64,000 bases of DNA, taken from assembly GCA_903843305.1 (NCBI GenBank), contig CAIMPI010000016.1, forward strand, positions 1 through 64,000, in the 5' to 3' direction. This stretch comes from an uncultured Chlorobiaceae bacterium (GTDB lineage Bacteria; Bacteroidota; Chlorobiia; Chlorobiales; Chlorobiaceae). Positions 1-9,533 of the stretch are shown here, piece by piece (the stretch's first letter is position 1; every line of letters begins with the position of its first letter). The position numbers were made by a program, and so were the translations under genes. The notes under the pieces are model-generated. The model was given only the letters and a program-made list of their open reading frames with translations. It made no database searches and was not told the origin of the DNA.

Positions 1-796
1 ACTTACTGTGATATTGAGCATCCTGATCGCTCTGGAAGAGCTCGTAAGGCTTGTTGCTTCTTGCCTTCACATACTCCTCAGCGATCTTGTCAGCAGCAAT
101 AATACCGTTCATGCCTCCGGCTTCGATAGCCATGTTGGTCAGCGTCATTCTCTCTTCCATGGGAAGGGAAAAAATCGCGTCACCATCAAACTCCATTGCT
201 CGGTAGGTTGCGCCGTCGGTGGTTATATCGCCGAGAATCTGTAGAATCAGATCTTTAGCTGTCAGCCATGGGGGCATCTCACCGTTAAAAGTGAATTTTA
301 TGGACTCAGGTACTTTTTCCCAAAGTTTGCCGGTACCAAGAATGAATGCAGCATCAGTGTTGCCAATCCCTGTACCGAACATGCCAAATGCGCCTGATGT
401 ACAGGTGTGGGAATCGGTACCGAAAAGCACGGTTCCGGGCAGGTTAAAGCCTTCTTCGGCTAGAGCGACATGGCAGACACCTTTGTATCGATCAGTACCA
501 ACATCGTAGTAGTGCGTGAGTCCCTGTTCTTTTGCAAACTGCCTCAGAAGGTCAATATTGCGGTGTGCGTGCTCGTTAGCCGTAAAAATATAGTGGTCCG
601 GCAGGACGACAACTTTTTCTGGATCCCATACTTTAGCATCGGGACCAAACTCCTCCTTGAAAATATCAAAGGTTGGCGGGCCGCAGACATCATGGGTGAG
701 TAGGATATCGACATTCAGCCACACACTTTCGCCAACATCGACTAATTTTTTGTTTGCTGCCTTTGCAAGGATTTTCTGGGTTATGGTTTGTGCCAT
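1..796 (-). CDS. leuC: 3-isopropylmalate dehydratase large subunit LeuC (partial, N-terminal part)
   Basis: Leucine biosynthesis: the aconitase-like subunit that, with LeuD, isomerises 2-isopropylmalate to 3-isopropylmalate in the cytoplasm. The minus-strand reading frame starts at ATG 796 (MAQTITQKILAKAA) and stays open to the left edge, giving about 265 codons of a protein usually near 420-470 residues. Visible family blocks include DILLTHDVCGPPT, FGTDSHTCTSGAFG and GTGIGNTDAA, typical of LeuC/homoaconitase. The C-terminal cysteines that ligate the [4Fe-4S] cluster are probably outside the window. The start lies 24 bases after the leuB stop, so it is the next gene of the ilv-leu operon. The choice between LeuC and a homoaconitase paralogue rests on operon context. 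Confidence 0.93.
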   Translation of the reverse strand, partial: MAQTITQKILAKAANKKLVDVGESVWLNVDILLTHDVCGPPTFDIFKEEFGPDAKVWDPEKVVVLPDHYIFTANEHAHRNIDLLRQFAKEQGLTHYYDVGTDRYKGVCHVALAEEGFNLPGTVLFGTDSHTCTSGAFGMFGTGIGNTDAAFILGTGKLWEKVPESIKFTFNGEMPPWLTAKDLILQILGDITTDGATYRAMEFDGDAIFSLPMEERMTLTNMAIEAGGMNGIIAADKIAEEYVKARSNKPYELFQSDQDAQYHSK

Positions 797-820
797 GGTT
801 TCAGTAATAGTGTTGTTTCA

Positions 821-1879
821 TCATGCACCAAGATGCTTCACAATTGCATCGGTCATCTCTGTGGTTGAAATTACAGGCTCTCCTGGATTGGCGATGTCGG
901 CTGTCCGGAATCCTGATGCCAGTGTTGCCTCAATTGCCTGCTCAATCTCTCTTGCAATTTCCGGCTGGTGAAAACTGTGCTCAAACATCATGGCAACCGA
1001 TGCGATGGTGGCAATCGGGTTTGCTTTGTTCTGGCCAGCAATATCCGGTGCGCTGCCATGGATTGGCTCGTAGAGCGCGTGTTTTGTGCCGATGCTTGCC
1101 GAAGGGAGCATACCGAGACTTCCGGTAATCATACCGGCGATGTCGCTCAGGATATCACCAAAGAGGTTACCCGTGACGATAACATCAAACTGTCTTGGGT
1201 TGCGTACGATCTGCATCGCTGCGTTATCCACATACATGTCACTCAGCTCAACATCCATAAACTCCTTGTGTACTTTATGCACCACATTTCGCCAGAACTG
1301 TGAAACTTCAAGCACATTTGCCTTATCTATGGACATGACTCTGCCCTTACGCTTTCGGGCTGCTTCAAAGGCAAGACGGGCAATGCGTGCAACCTCATAG
1401 CCTTCATAGACCATGGTGTTCCATCCCTTGTTCTCATCAAAACCGCGCGGCTGGCCAAAATAGATGCCGCCGGTAAGCTCCCTGAAAACGAGGAAATCGG
1501 TGCCACGAACGACCTCAGGCTTGAGTGATGAGGCGTCAAGCAGTGCGTCATAAACTTTGGCAGGTCTGAGGTTGGCAAAGAGTTCAAGCTCTTTGCGGAT
1601 TTTGAGCAGCGCTGCCTCCGGCTTGTGTTCGTGTGGCAGCTTTTCCCATTTCGGACCACCAACCGCACCAAGCAGTACAGCGTCGCAGTTCCGGCATGCA
1701 TCCAGCGTTGCCCGGGTAAGCATTTCGCCGTGCAGGTCATAAGATGCGCCACCGAACGGGTGCTCTTCTAGGACTATTTCAAAGCCATGTTTTTTTGAGA
1801 GCTGCTTCAGTACTGAAACAGCTCCTGCAACTACCTCCGGGCCGATACCGTCACCCGGGATTGATACGATCTTGTACAT
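821..1879 (-). CDS. leuB: 3-isopropylmalate dehydrogenase LeuB
   Basis: NAD-dependent oxidative decarboxylation of 3-isopropylmalate, the third committed step to leucine. The 352-residue protein has the normal full length for the family. It opens with YKIVSIPGDGIGPEVV, carries the substrate-binding region FRELTGGIYFGQPRG and the C-terminal nucleotide/Mg block TGNLFGDILSDIAGMITGSLG followed by EPIHGSAPDIAG. These blocks separate it from isocitrate dehydrogenase. It sits between ilvC (18 bases upstream) and leuC (24 bases downstream), all in the same direction, consistent with one branched-chain amino-acid transcript. Confidence 0.97.
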   Translation of the reverse strand: MYKIVSIPGDGIGPEVVAGAVSVLKQLSKKHGFEIVLEEHPFGGASYDLHGEMLTRATLDACRNCDAVLLGAVGGPKWEKLPHEHKPEAALLKIRKELELFANLRPAKVYDALLDASSLKPEVVRGTDFLVFRELTGGIYFGQPRGFDENKGWNTMVYEGYEVARIARLAFEAARKRKGRVMSIDKANVLEVSQFWRNVVHKVHKEFMDVELSDMYVDNAAMQIVRNPRQFDVIVTGNLFGDILSDIAGMITGSLGMLPSASIGTKHALYEPIHGSAPDIAGQNKANPIATIASVAMMFEHSFHQPEIAREIEQAIEATLASGFRTADIANPGEPVISTTEMTDAIVKHLGA

Positions 1880-1897
1880 TCTGTTCTCTTGAATGAA

Positions 1898-2890
1898 TTA
1901 TTTCTTTATCAGCCAGCTCATCATGTTGCGAAGCTTGGCGCCTACCTTTTCAATCGCGTGATTGCTGTTTTCTGTCCTGAGCTTACTCAGGTTCTTGTAC
2001 CCGCCATTGCATTCATCGATAAACTCCTTGGCAAAACGTCCGTCCTGAACCTCTTCGAGTATTTTTTTCATCTCAGCCTTTACCGCAGGAGTTATAAGGC
2101 GAGGTCCACGGGTCATACCACCGTATTCAGCCGTATCGCTCACGGAATAGTTCATTCTGGAGAGACCACCTTCATAATAGAGATCCACAATCAGTTTCAA
2201 CTCGTGCATACACTCGAAGTAGGCAAGCTCTTCAGGGTATCCTGCTTCGACGAGGGTTTCAAATCCAGCCTTGATCAGCTCGGCAGAACCGCCGCAGAGG
2301 ACAGCCTGTTCACCAAAGAGATCGGTTTCAGTTTCATTCTTGATAGTGGTCTCAATGACACCTGCTTTGGTGCCGCCAAGAGCTTTCGCCCATGCGAGTG
2401 CCTGCTGTTTTGCTTCACCGGTGTAGTCCTGGTGGACGGCGATAAGACAGGGGACACCGTTGCCTTGGGTAAAGGTGCGGCGCACAAGGTGGCCTGGGCT
2501 TTTCGGGGCAATCATGATGACGTTGATCGTCTCCGCCGGAATAATCTGTTTGTAATGAATATTGAAGCCATGGCCAAAGGCAAGGGTATTGCCAGCCACG
2601 AGGTTTGGAGCAATTTCCGCGTCGTAGACTGCTTTCTGGTTCTGGTCGGGGAGAAGCACCATCACAATATCAGCCCATTTTGTCGCTTCGGCAACAGTGT
2701 TGACCTCCAGGCCAGCTTCCCGTGCTTTTGCGCACGATGTGCTTTCGGGCCGAAGTCCTACGCAAACGTTCAATCCGCTCTCCTTGAGGTTAAGGGCATG
2801 GGCGTGACCCTGGCTGCCGTAACCGAGAATTGCAATATTTTTATCCTGCAGATAACTGAGATCGGCATCCTTCTCATAATAAACATTCAT
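1898..2890 (-). CDS. ilvC: ketol-acid reductoisomerase (class I) IlvC
   Basis: NADPH-dependent isomerisation and reduction of acetolactate and acetohydroxybutyrate in valine and isoleucine synthesis. At 330 residues it is the short class I form. The Rossmann loop is at about residues 24-37 ([17 protein letters not shown]); [22 protein letters not shown] and the C-terminal knotted region with [23 protein letters not shown] and [12 protein letters not shown] are all present. The ATG start at 2890 gives the usual [12 protein letters not shown]-terminus. It lies 42 bases downstream of ilvN and 18 bases upstream of leuB. Confidence 0.97.
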   Translation of the reverse strand: MNVYYEKDADLSYLQDKNIAILGYGSQGHAHALNLKESGLNVCVGLRPESTSCAKAREAGLEVNTVAEATKWADIVMVLLPDQNQKAVYDAEIAPNLVAGNTLAFGHGFNIHYKQIIPAETINVIMIAPKSPGHLVRRTFTQGNGVPCLIAVHQDYTGEAKQQALAWAKALGGTKAGVIETTIKNETETDLFGEQAVLCGGSAELIKAGFETLVEAGYPEELAYFECMHELKLIVDLYYEGGLSRMNYSVSDTAEYGGMTRGPRLITPAVKAEMKKILEEVQDGRFAKEFIDECNGGYKNLSKLRTENSNHAIEKVGAKLRNMMSWLIKK

Positions 2891-2932
2891 CGCTACAATG
2901 GTTTTGATTAAATAATAAAGTTCAAAATAGAA

Positions 2933-3421
2933 TCATTCTCCCCGGTGTATTGCAACTGCACCCGAACGGGCAAGTTCCTTAATGCCGTAGGGCCTGAAGA
3001 TATCAATGGTTGTGTTGATCTTGTCCGGAGAACCGATGACCTCAATAGTAATGGATTTTTGTTTTATATCCACGACTTTTCCTTTAAAAACAGTGATCAG
3101 CTCAAAAATCTCATGCTGTACTGTTTTACTGAGTTTCAGGGTCATAAGGAGCAGTTCCCTCTCAACATGCGGTTGCCTTGTCAGATCGGTAACTTTGATG
3201 GTATCAACAAGCCGGTTCAGTTGTTTGAGCACCTGATTTATGATCTGGTCTTCACCCCTTGTCACAATGGTCATGCGTGAGATCTCTGTGTCTTCAGTTT
3301 CGCCAATTGAGATACTTTCAAGGTTAAACCCCCGAGCGCTGAACATGGCGGCAACCCGATTAAGGGAGCCAAACTTGTTTTCAACCAGTACTGATATAAT
3401 GTGTTTCATGGATTCGTTCAC
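2933..3421 (-). CDS. ilvN: acetolactate synthase small (regulatory) subunit IlvN/IlvH
   Basis: Regulatory partner of IlvB; its ACT domain normally binds valine for feedback inhibition. The sequence HIISVLVENKFGSLNRVAAMFSARG is the standard N-terminal ACT domain, followed by the second half (KVVDIKQKSITIEVIGSP) and the terminal FRPYGIKELARSGAVAIHRGE. The frame begins with GTG at 3421, whose last two bases are part of the ilvB TGA stop (GTGA overlap), suggesting translational coupling. An ATG four codons inside (3409) gives MKHIISVL and is an equally plausible start, since neither has a strong ribosome-binding site. Confidence 0.95.
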   Translation of the reverse strand: MNESMKHIISVLVENKFGSLNRVAAMFSARGFNLESISIGETEDTEISRMTIVTRGEDQIINQVLKQLNRLVDTIKVTDLTRQPHVERELLLMTLKLSKTVQHEIFELITVFKGKVVDIKQKSITIEVIGSPDKINTTIDIFRPYGIKELARSGAVAIHRGE

Positions 3422-5139
3422 ACCATTGTTTTTGGGTTTAACCTGGCAAGAAGCATATCTGAAATTGAGCCTCCGGCAGGCACCATCGGAAAGACCATAT
3501 CTTTTTTGACGACCCTGAAATCAACCAGGATTGGTCCATCGTTCCAGGCAAGGGCCTCTTCTATTGCCTCTTTTGCGGCATTGGGGCTGTCTGCCATCAG
3601 CGCCTTGCACCCAAAGGCTTCTGCAACCTTGACAAAGTCAGGATTACTGTCGCCAAGATCGGTGAATGAGTACTTTTCCTTGTGAAAGAGCTCCTGCCAC
3701 TGGCGAACCATGCCAAGAAAGCTGTTGTTGATCAGAAATATTTTGACCGGCATTTTATTGTGAACAGCCGTAACAAGCTCCTGCACATTCATCATAAACC
3801 CTCCGTCTCCGCAAAAGAGCACAACCGGACGATCCTTGATACCAAAGGCAGCCCCGATAGCGGCTGGCAGACCGAAGCCCATGGTGCCAAGTCCACCACT
3901 GGTGATGATGGATCGTGGATTGATAAAGGTATAAAACTGTGATGTCCACATCTGGTGCTGTCCGACGTCGGTGACAACAACAGCATTGCCCCTGGTTTGC
4001 CTGGAGACTTCATCGATTACAAATTCAGTTCTCAGTGCGTTGTCTTCGCTGCCGTAGGTCAGCGGGCACTGCTCACGCCATGCGTTGATTTCTGCAAGCC
4101 ATGGTTCACGGTTTTCTTTATTCTCTGGCATCACTTCAAGAAGTGTCGTCAGAAAGTTTTTTGCATCGCCGACAATTGGCAGATCCACCTTGATATTTTT
4201 ATCGACATTTGTGGGATCAATGTCGTTATGGATCTTGTATGCCTGTGGGGCAAAGGTGTCGACTTTTCCGGTGACCCTGTCATCAAAGCGCGCACCGACA
4301 GCAATAAGGAGATCGCATTTATTAACAGCCTGATTGGCCCAGTAGGTGCCGTGCATACCAAGCATGCCCATGCTGAGTGGATGGTTGCCGGGAAAGGCTC
4401 CAAGTCCCTGCAACGTCATGGTGACCGGGATATTTTGCTGAATCGCAAGTGTCCGCAGCTCTTCGGATGCTTCAGCGCTGATGACCCCGCCGCCGATGTA
4501 AAGGAGGGGGCGTTTTGCTCTCACAATTTTCTGCGCGGCCTTTTCAACCTGGTTGATATGACACTTGAAGGTTGGTTTGAAGCCCCTGATGTCAACAGTT
4601 TCCGGAAAGTCAAACACGCATGACGAATTCAGGATATCTTTCGGCATATCGACAAGAACCGGTCCCGGCCTGCCCGTTGTTGCAAGAAAAAAGGCCTTGC
4701 GGATGGTTATAGCAAGCTCTCTGACATCCTTGACAAGAAAATTGTGCTTGGTTATCGGACGAGTGATTCCAACAATATCAGCCTCCTGAAAGGCATCATT
4801 ACCGATCAGTGAGCTTGGAACCTGTCCTGTAAAGACAACTATTGGCGAAGAGTCCATGTAGGCGTTGGCAATGCCGGTGACCGTGTTGGTTGCGCCGGGG
4901 CCGGAAGTGACAAGAACAACACCGGGCTTCCCGGTAGCACGGGCATACCCTTCGGCCATGTGGGTTGCGCCCTGTTCATGACGAACCAGGATATGGTGTA
5001 TATCCTTGACCTCATGAAGTGTCTCGTAAACTTTCAGCAGGGATCCTCCCGGATACCCGAAAATATATTCAACATTTTCACGTCGCAGACATTCGAAAAA
5101 TATCTCTGAGCCATTGAGTGTTTGGCCTGATGAATGCAT
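3418..5139 (-). CDS. ilvB: acetolactate synthase large (catalytic) subunit IlvB
   Basis: Thiamine-diphosphate enzyme condensing pyruvate with pyruvate or 2-oxobutyrate, the first common step of branched-chain amino-acid synthesis. The 573-residue protein is full length. It shows the N-terminal Pyr domain with the catalytic-glutamate region (HILVRHEQGATHMAEGYA), the central FAD/transhydrogenase-like domain (RFDDRVTGKVDTFAP), and the C-terminal ThDP motif GDGGFMMNVQEL followed by NNSFLGMVRQWQELF. It lies 17 bases after ilvD and overlaps ilvN by 4 bases, so the catalytic and regulatory subunits are probably made in balance. Confidence 0.97.
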   Translation of the reverse strand: MHSSGQTLNGSEIFFECLRRENVEYIFGYPGGSLLKVYETLHEVKDIHHILVRHEQGATHMAEGYARATGKPGVVLVTSGPGATNTVTGIANAYMDSSPIVVFTGQVPSSLIGNDAFQEADIVGITRPITKHNFLVKDVRELAITIRKAFFLATTGRPGPVLVDMPKDILNSSCVFDFPETVDIRGFKPTFKCHINQVEKAAQKIVRAKRPLLYIGGGVISAEASEELRTLAIQQNIPVTMTLQGLGAFPGNHPLSMGMLGMHGTYWANQAVNKCDLLIAVGARFDDRVTGKVDTFAPQAYKIHNDIDPTNVDKNIKVDLPIVGDAKNFLTTLLEVMPENKENREPWLAEINAWREQCPLTYGSEDNALRTEFVIDEVSRQTRGNAVVVTDVGQHQMWTSQFYTFINPRSIITSGGLGTMGFGLPAAIGAAFGIKDRPVVLFCGDGGFMMNVQELVTAVHNKMPVKIFLINNSFLGMVRQWQELFHKEKYSFTDLGDSNPDFVKVAEAFGCKALMADSPNAAKEAIEEALAWNDGPILVDFRVVKKDMVFPMVPAGGSISDMLLARLNPKTMV

Positions 5140-5156
5140 AGCTGGCTTATTTTGGC

Positions 5157-6854
5157 TTATTTAGGTTCACAAGAAACAGTGCTTTTAAGGATTGCGCCGG
5201 TATTGGCCGATGTGACCATTTGTGAATACCTGGCCAGATAGCCTTTTTTTATTTTAGGCACAAACGGGCTCAATAATGCAAGCCGTTCACTGATTATCTT
5301 TTCTGAAAGATTAACAGAGATGCTCCTGTCTGGAATATTTATGGTAATCATGTCGCCGTTTTTCAGTGCAGCAATCGGGCCATGCTCGGCGGCTTCGGGG
5401 GAGATATGCCCGATGCAGGCGCCCCGTGAGCCCCCGGAGAAGCGCCCGTCAGTAATGAGTGCAACGGAATCTCCAAGCCCGCGCCCCATAATGGCGCTGG
5501 TGGGAGAGAGCATTTCAGGCATTCCCGGGCCGCCTTTTGGCCCTTCATAACGTATAACCACAACATCGCCACTTTTGACATCATTTTCCATAATACCTTT
5601 GATGGCATCATCCTGAGAGTCATAGATTTTTGCGGGGCCGGTATGGTTCATCATTTCTGGGCTGACCGCTCCGGTTTTGACAACAGCACCCTGCGGAGCA
5701 AGATTACCATACAGAACGGCAAGACCGCCTGTTGCAGAGTAAGGATCTTCAATACTTCTGATAACAGCGCTGTCCATTATCTCTGCGTCAGCAATGTTTT
5801 CTCCAAGAGTTTTTCCGGTGACGGTCATCGCCGAGAGATCAAGAAGGCCATCTATTTTACTCAGCTCATGAAGGATGGCAGAAACGCCGCCAGCACGATC
5901 GACATCCTCGATATGGACTGCCATGGTGGCCGGGCTTACCTTGCAGATATAGGGAGTTTTAGCCGAAAGGGCGTTAAGTTCAGAAAAATCAAAGTCCAGT
6001 TCAGCTTCGTTGGCAATGGCAAGCGTATGCAGAATGGTGTTGGTGCTGCCTCCCATCGCAAAATCAAGAGCAAAGGCGTTGAGCAGTGCGTTTCTTGTCA
6101 GAATATCCCGCGGTCTGATATTCTTGTTGACCAGATCGACAATCCTGCGGGAGGCCTCCCTGACCAGCTCATTGCGACGGGGGTCGATTGCAAGAATGGT
6201 GCCGTTGCCCGGCAGGGCAAAGCCAAGCGCTTCGCTGAGGCAGTTCATGGAGTTGGCCGTGAACATTCCCGAACACGATCCACATCCTGGGCAGGCACTT
6301 TCCTCTATCGATTCCAGTTCGCTTTCGTCAATTTTTCCCGCGCTGTACTGGCCGACAGCTTCAAAGACAGAAATCAGGTCAACGGTTTTACCTGAAGGGG
6401 TATGGCCAGCTTTCATGGGGCCGCCGGAGACAAAGATGACAGGAATATTGATACGCAGTGCGGCCATCATCATGCCAGGGGTGATCTTGTCGCAATTCGG
6501 AATACAAACAAGTCCATCGAGGCGATGTGCTTCGGCAACAGTTTCAACGCTGTCGGCGATAAGCTCACGGCTTGCCAAAGAATAGCGCATACCGATATGG
6601 CCCATCGCAATACCATCGCAAACGCCGATAGTATTAAACTCAAAGGGAACCCCTCCTGCCTTTCGAACCTCCTCTTTTGCGATTTTTCCCAGCTCCTGCA
6701 GGTGGGAGTGGCCGGGAATCAGTTCATTATAGGAGTTGCAGATCCCGATAAAGGGTTTGCGAAAGTCGTTGTTTGAGACAATAGAGCCTGTCGCTTTCAG
6801 AAGGCTGCGGTGCGGTGCTTTTTCAAACCCTGTTTTTATGGTATCAGATCTCAT
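5157..6854 (-). CDS. ilvD: dihydroxy-acid dehydratase IlvD
   Basis: Iron-sulfur enzyme dehydrating dihydroxy acids to the 2-keto acids of valine and isoleucine synthesis. 565 residues from ATG 6854 ([23 protein letters not shown]), which matches the usual N-terminus. The frame extends to a TTG at 6875, but that start adds an atypical hydrophobic heptapeptide. Cluster and active-site motifs include [30 protein letters not shown] and [21 protein letters not shown] (cysteine ligands), and the C-terminal [24 protein letters not shown]. It is the first gene of the ilvD-ilvB-ilvN-ilvC-leuB-leuC run, so the operon promoter should lie in the gap upstream. Confidence 0.96.
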   Translation of the reverse strand: MRSDTIKTGFEKAPHRSLLKATGSIVSNNDFRKPFIGICNSYNELIPGHSHLQELGKIAKEEVRKAGGVPFEFNTIGVCDGIAMGHIGMRYSLASRELIADSVETVAEAHRLDGLVCIPNCDKITPGMMMAALRINIPVIFVSGGPMKAGHTPSGKTVDLISVFEAVGQYSAGKIDESELESIEESACPGCGSCSGMFTANSMNCLSEALGFALPGNGTILAIDPRRNELVREASRRIVDLVNKNIRPRDILTRNALLNAFALDFAMGGSTNTILHTLAIANEAELDFDFSELNALSAKTPYICKVSPATMAVHIEDVDRAGGVSAILHELSKIDGLLDLSAMTVTGKTLGENIADAEIMDSAVIRSIEDPYSATGGLAVLYGNLAPQGAVVKTGAVSPEMMNHTGPAKIYDSQDDAIKGIMENDVKSGDVVVIRYEGPKGGPGMPEMLSPTSAIMGRGLGDSVALITDGRFSGGSRGACIGHISPEAAEHGPIAALKNGDMITINIPDRSISVNLSEKIISERLALLSPFVPKIKKGYLARYSQMVTSANTGAILKSTVSCEPK

Positions 6855-7250
6855 TGCAATTAAAAAATTTAGCAATTATAACAAAGAGCCTCGGGGTGGC
6901 CGTTCCCGAAGTTACTGTGAAGATTCGTGTGAAATGAGAAAATTTAACTTGGGAGCGGCTCTCGATTCAGAGCACAAGAATATGTGTCTGCACGATAATA
7001 ACAGGAGTGACGATACGATCCGTTTTCTCCGGACAGTGACAGGTGCTGAAGGTATGTGAATTGAATGCAGACATTGATCCGATATTGAAATATGCGAACA
7101 GGTTTCTTTCGGTTTTAATCAAAAATTTGATATAACTTACGCTTAAACTTTTATTAATACAAACATTAAAAATGTTATAATCTGGAGGATATTTCCAGTT
7201 AATTCTGTAGAGTGCAAATCATATTCCTTTAATAAAAAAATAAGAGAACC
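6855..7250. promoter_or_regulatory. divergent intergenic region between ilvD and the phytol-kinase/tol operon
   Basis: About 400 bases with no convincing gene; it must hold the leftward ilv-leu promoter and the rightward promoter for the gene at 7251. On the minus strand a small hairpin (6889-6911, stem CTTCGGG/CCCGAGG with a 9-base loop) lies about 35 bases before the ilvD ATG, without a strong T-tract. On the plus strand TATAAT at 7176-7181 is a candidate -10 box, with no good -35, followed by AT-rich leader. I found no recognisable T-box or leader peptide rich in branched-chain codons. Confidence 0.4.
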
Positions 7251-8831
7251 ATGCTGAATCTCCAAGCGCCATTGCCCCAGGATGTTCCAGCCTTTTTTTT
7301 GACGCTCTCTCTTGTGTTGCTTTATGTTCTTCTTGCGGAACTACTCACTCAAAAAATGAGTGTCAGCGCTCTTGTTGTCAGAAAAATCGTTCATCTCACC
7401 ATGGGTGTAGTGATTTTTTTTATACCTGACTATTTCCATTCTAACTTTTATCCTGCGCTGGTGGCTCTGCTTTTTCTGCTTTTTAACGCTCTGAATATCT
7501 ATTTCAAGTGGTTTGGTTCTTTGCTTGCACTTCCTGCAGAAAATAGCGCTCATGCTCCTGTTGTAAAGAGTTACGGTTCACTTCTTTTCCCTTTTGTCTT
7601 TCTGCTTCAGCTTCTCTTTCTCTGGGAGTCCCACAAATGGATACTCCAGACCTCCATGCTTGTGATGGGCGTCAGTGACTCCCTGGCAGCTTTGGTTGGT
7701 AGTTCACTTGGTAAAAAACATATTGAGCACCTGACAAAAAATCCTAAAACGGTTGAGGGGTCGCTGGCCATGTTTTTCAGTGGGTTTGTATTGCTTAGTG
7801 CCTCTCTTCTGGTTTTCAGGCCCTTATTCAGCGGTGGTCTGGCTGGCACGCCGGTTTTGATGCTTCTTGCACTGGCCCTCCTTCTTGCCCTTGTAGCCAC
7901 AGCAGTGGAGGCTCTTTTGTCGCATGGTCTCGACAATTTTTTTATTCCGCTCTCAATTGCTTATGTGCTCTATGTGCTCGAAATGAATCACACCATTTTT
8001 CTTGAGCGCTTTCTTCTTGGCGGACTTTGTGCGTTTCTTCTGGCTGTTTTTTCGATCAAAGTCAAGTTTCTTAATAACAGCGGAGCAACAGCGACATTTT
8101 TGCTCGGGACGACGATTTTTGGCATCGGAGGGGTGACTTGGACGGTACCACTCCTTACTTTTTATCTTTTGTCGTCAGTACTGTCGAAACTTGGCAAAAA
8201 GCGTAAGGCGAAATTTGATCTGGTCTTTGAAAAAGGGTCACAGCGTGATGCCGGTCAGGTCTATGCCAACGGGGGGATAGCTTGGATTATGATGATTATT
8301 TTTTCCCTGAACAACGATCCGGCAATCTTTTTTGCCTATCTCGGAACGCTTGCTGCCGTGCAGGCAGATACTTGGGCAACAGAAATAGGCACGTTATGGC
8401 CAAATCCCAAAGCATGGCTGGTTACCACTTTCAAGGAGGTGCCTGTCGGAACCTCTGGAGGTGTTTCTGTACCCGGGACTTCAGGAGCATTTCTTGGATC
8501 CCTCTTGATCTGTGCCAGCGCCATACTGATGAACGTAAAATGGTTGAACGATTTCGGGTTGATCCAATCGTTTCTTCTTATTGGCTTTTCGGGGCTTCTG
8601 GCCAGTCTGGTTGACAGCTTTTTCGGAGCAACTATACAAGCCCAATATTTTGATCCTATCCGTGAAAAGGTAACGGAGAGAACCCACAGTATTGCGCCTG
8701 ATGGTTCCCTGGTTGAAAACAGGTTACTCAAAGGAACTCCTTTGGTAAATAATGATCTGGTGAATACGCTCTGCGCTCTTTCCGGTTCAGCATTGTCCTA
8801 CATAGTGATTCAGAACTTTCATTTGGTTTAA
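7251..8831 (+). CDS. fused phytol kinase-like (VTE5) and DUF92/phytyl-phosphate kinase-like (VTE6) membrane protein
   Basis: 526 residues, highly hydrophobic throughout. The N-terminal half (about 1-265) resembles CTP-dependent polyprenol kinases (phytol/dolichol kinase group): RKIVHLTMGVVIFFIP near residue 45, then LVMGVSDSLAALVGSSLGKK and PKTVEGSLAMFFSG. The C-terminal half (about 275-525) has the DUF92 signature: SGATATFLLGTTIFGIGG, QRDAGQVYANGGIAW, ADTWATEIGTLW and PVGTSGGVSVPGTSGAFLGS. In plants and cyanobacteria the two activities are separate proteins (VTE5, VTE6) that convert free phytol to phytyl diphosphate. Inference: this is an inner-membrane salvage enzyme for isoprenoid alcohols released from chlorophylls. 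It ends 24 bases before tolQ, so the two may share a transcript without sharing function. Confidence 0.8.
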   Translation: MLNLQAPLPQDVPAFFLTLSLVLLYVLLAELLTQKMSVSALVVRKIVHLTMGVVIFFIPDYFHSNFYPALVALLFLLFNALNIYFKWFGSLLALPAENSAHAPVVKSYGSLLFPFVFLLQLLFLWESHKWILQTSMLVMGVSDSLAALVGSSLGKKHIEHLTKNPKTVEGSLAMFFSGFVLLSASLLVFRPLFSGGLAGTPVLMLLALALLLALVATAVEALLSHGLDNFFIPLSIAYVLYVLEMNHTIFLERFLLGGLCAFLLAVFSIKVKFLNNSGATATFLLGTTIFGIGGVTWTVPLLTFYLLSSVLSKLGKKRKAKFDLVFEKGSQRDAGQVYANGGIAWIMMIIFSLNNDPAIFFAYLGTLAAVQADTWATEIGTLWPNPKAWLVTTFKEVPVGTSGGVSVPGTSGAFLGSLLICASAILMNVKWLNDFGLIQSFLLIGFSGLLASLVDSFFGATIQAQYFDPIREKVTERTHSIAPDGSLVENRLLKGTPLVNNDLVNTLCALSGSALSYIVIQNFHLV

Positions 8832-8855
8832 TGAACCATAATTCGCTCTAACTGT

Positions 8856-9524
8856 ATGCTTGATTCAAAACTTGGTATTATTGGTCTTATTTCAGATGCT
8901 GGACCTGTCGTACTGTTTGTACTTTCGGTATTGCTCTCGTTTTCAATTGGGTCGTGGGCAATCATGGCATTCAAATTTACCTCTCTCCGGAAATCCCTCA
9001 AAGAATCGAGGATGTTCCTTGATTTTTTTTTCGATGTCTCCGGTGTCGAAAAGCTCTTTACTGAAAGCGAAAAGTACAGATATGGCTCTCTTCCAAAGGT
9101 ATTTCGTTCAGGTTATATTGAATATCGCGCACTTGAAGAGAGTAGCGAAACAAGGCAGGCCAAAGCACGAATTGCTCGTGCCGTCAAACGAGAGGCCAAT
9201 GCAGAAAACAAAAATCTGATAGGGCTTGTGCCGTTTCTTGCGACGGTAGGCAATACCGCGCCATTCATTGGCCTTTTCGGGACGGTATGGGGTATCATGA
9301 CGTCGTTCCATAACATAGGAGTGACTCAATCGGCTTCACTTGCGGCGGTTGCTCCCGGTATTTCCGAAGCGCTGATTGCTACCGCTGCTGGTCTTGCTGC
9401 TGCCATTCCTGCGGTTATAGGCTATAACTATTTTACCCAGCAGATCAGTATAATCGAGCGCGATATTGAGGAATTTTCACCTGAATTTGTTGCCGTACTT
9501 ATTAACGAACTATATAGGCCATAA
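8856..9524 (+). CDS. tolQ: TolQ (MotA/TolQ/ExbB proton channel)
   Basis: Inner-membrane proton channel subunit of the Tol-Pal system, which uses proton motive force to constrict and stabilise the outer membrane. 222 residues with three membrane segments: about 14-36, then GLVPFLATVGNTAPFIGLFGTVWGIMTSF near 125-153, then the AAVAPGISEALIATAAGLAAAIPAVIGYNYF segment. The TVGNTAPFIGLFGTVWG and EALIATAAGLAAAIPA blocks are the family signature. The ATG at 8856 begins MLDSKLGII. First of six consecutive tol-pal genes, which favours TolQ over ExbB. Confidence 0.93.
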   Translation: MLDSKLGIIGLISDAGPVVLFVLSVLLSFSIGSWAIMAFKFTSLRKSLKESRMFLDFFFDVSGVEKLFTESEKYRYGSLPKVFRSGYIEYRALEESSETRQAKARIARAVKREANAENKNLIGLVPFLATVGNTAPFIGLFGTVWGIMTSFHNIGVTQSASLAAVAPGISEALIATAAGLAAAIPAVIGYNYFTQQISIIERDIEEFSPEFVAVLINELYRP

Positions 9525-9533
9525 GTCCCGGAT

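Noticed and set aside
3955-4623. A 222-codon open frame opposite ilvB, and similar long antisense frames opposite ilvC, ilvD and dnaK
   Set aside because: They are shadows of strongly conserved genes; none shows a domain or ribosome site.
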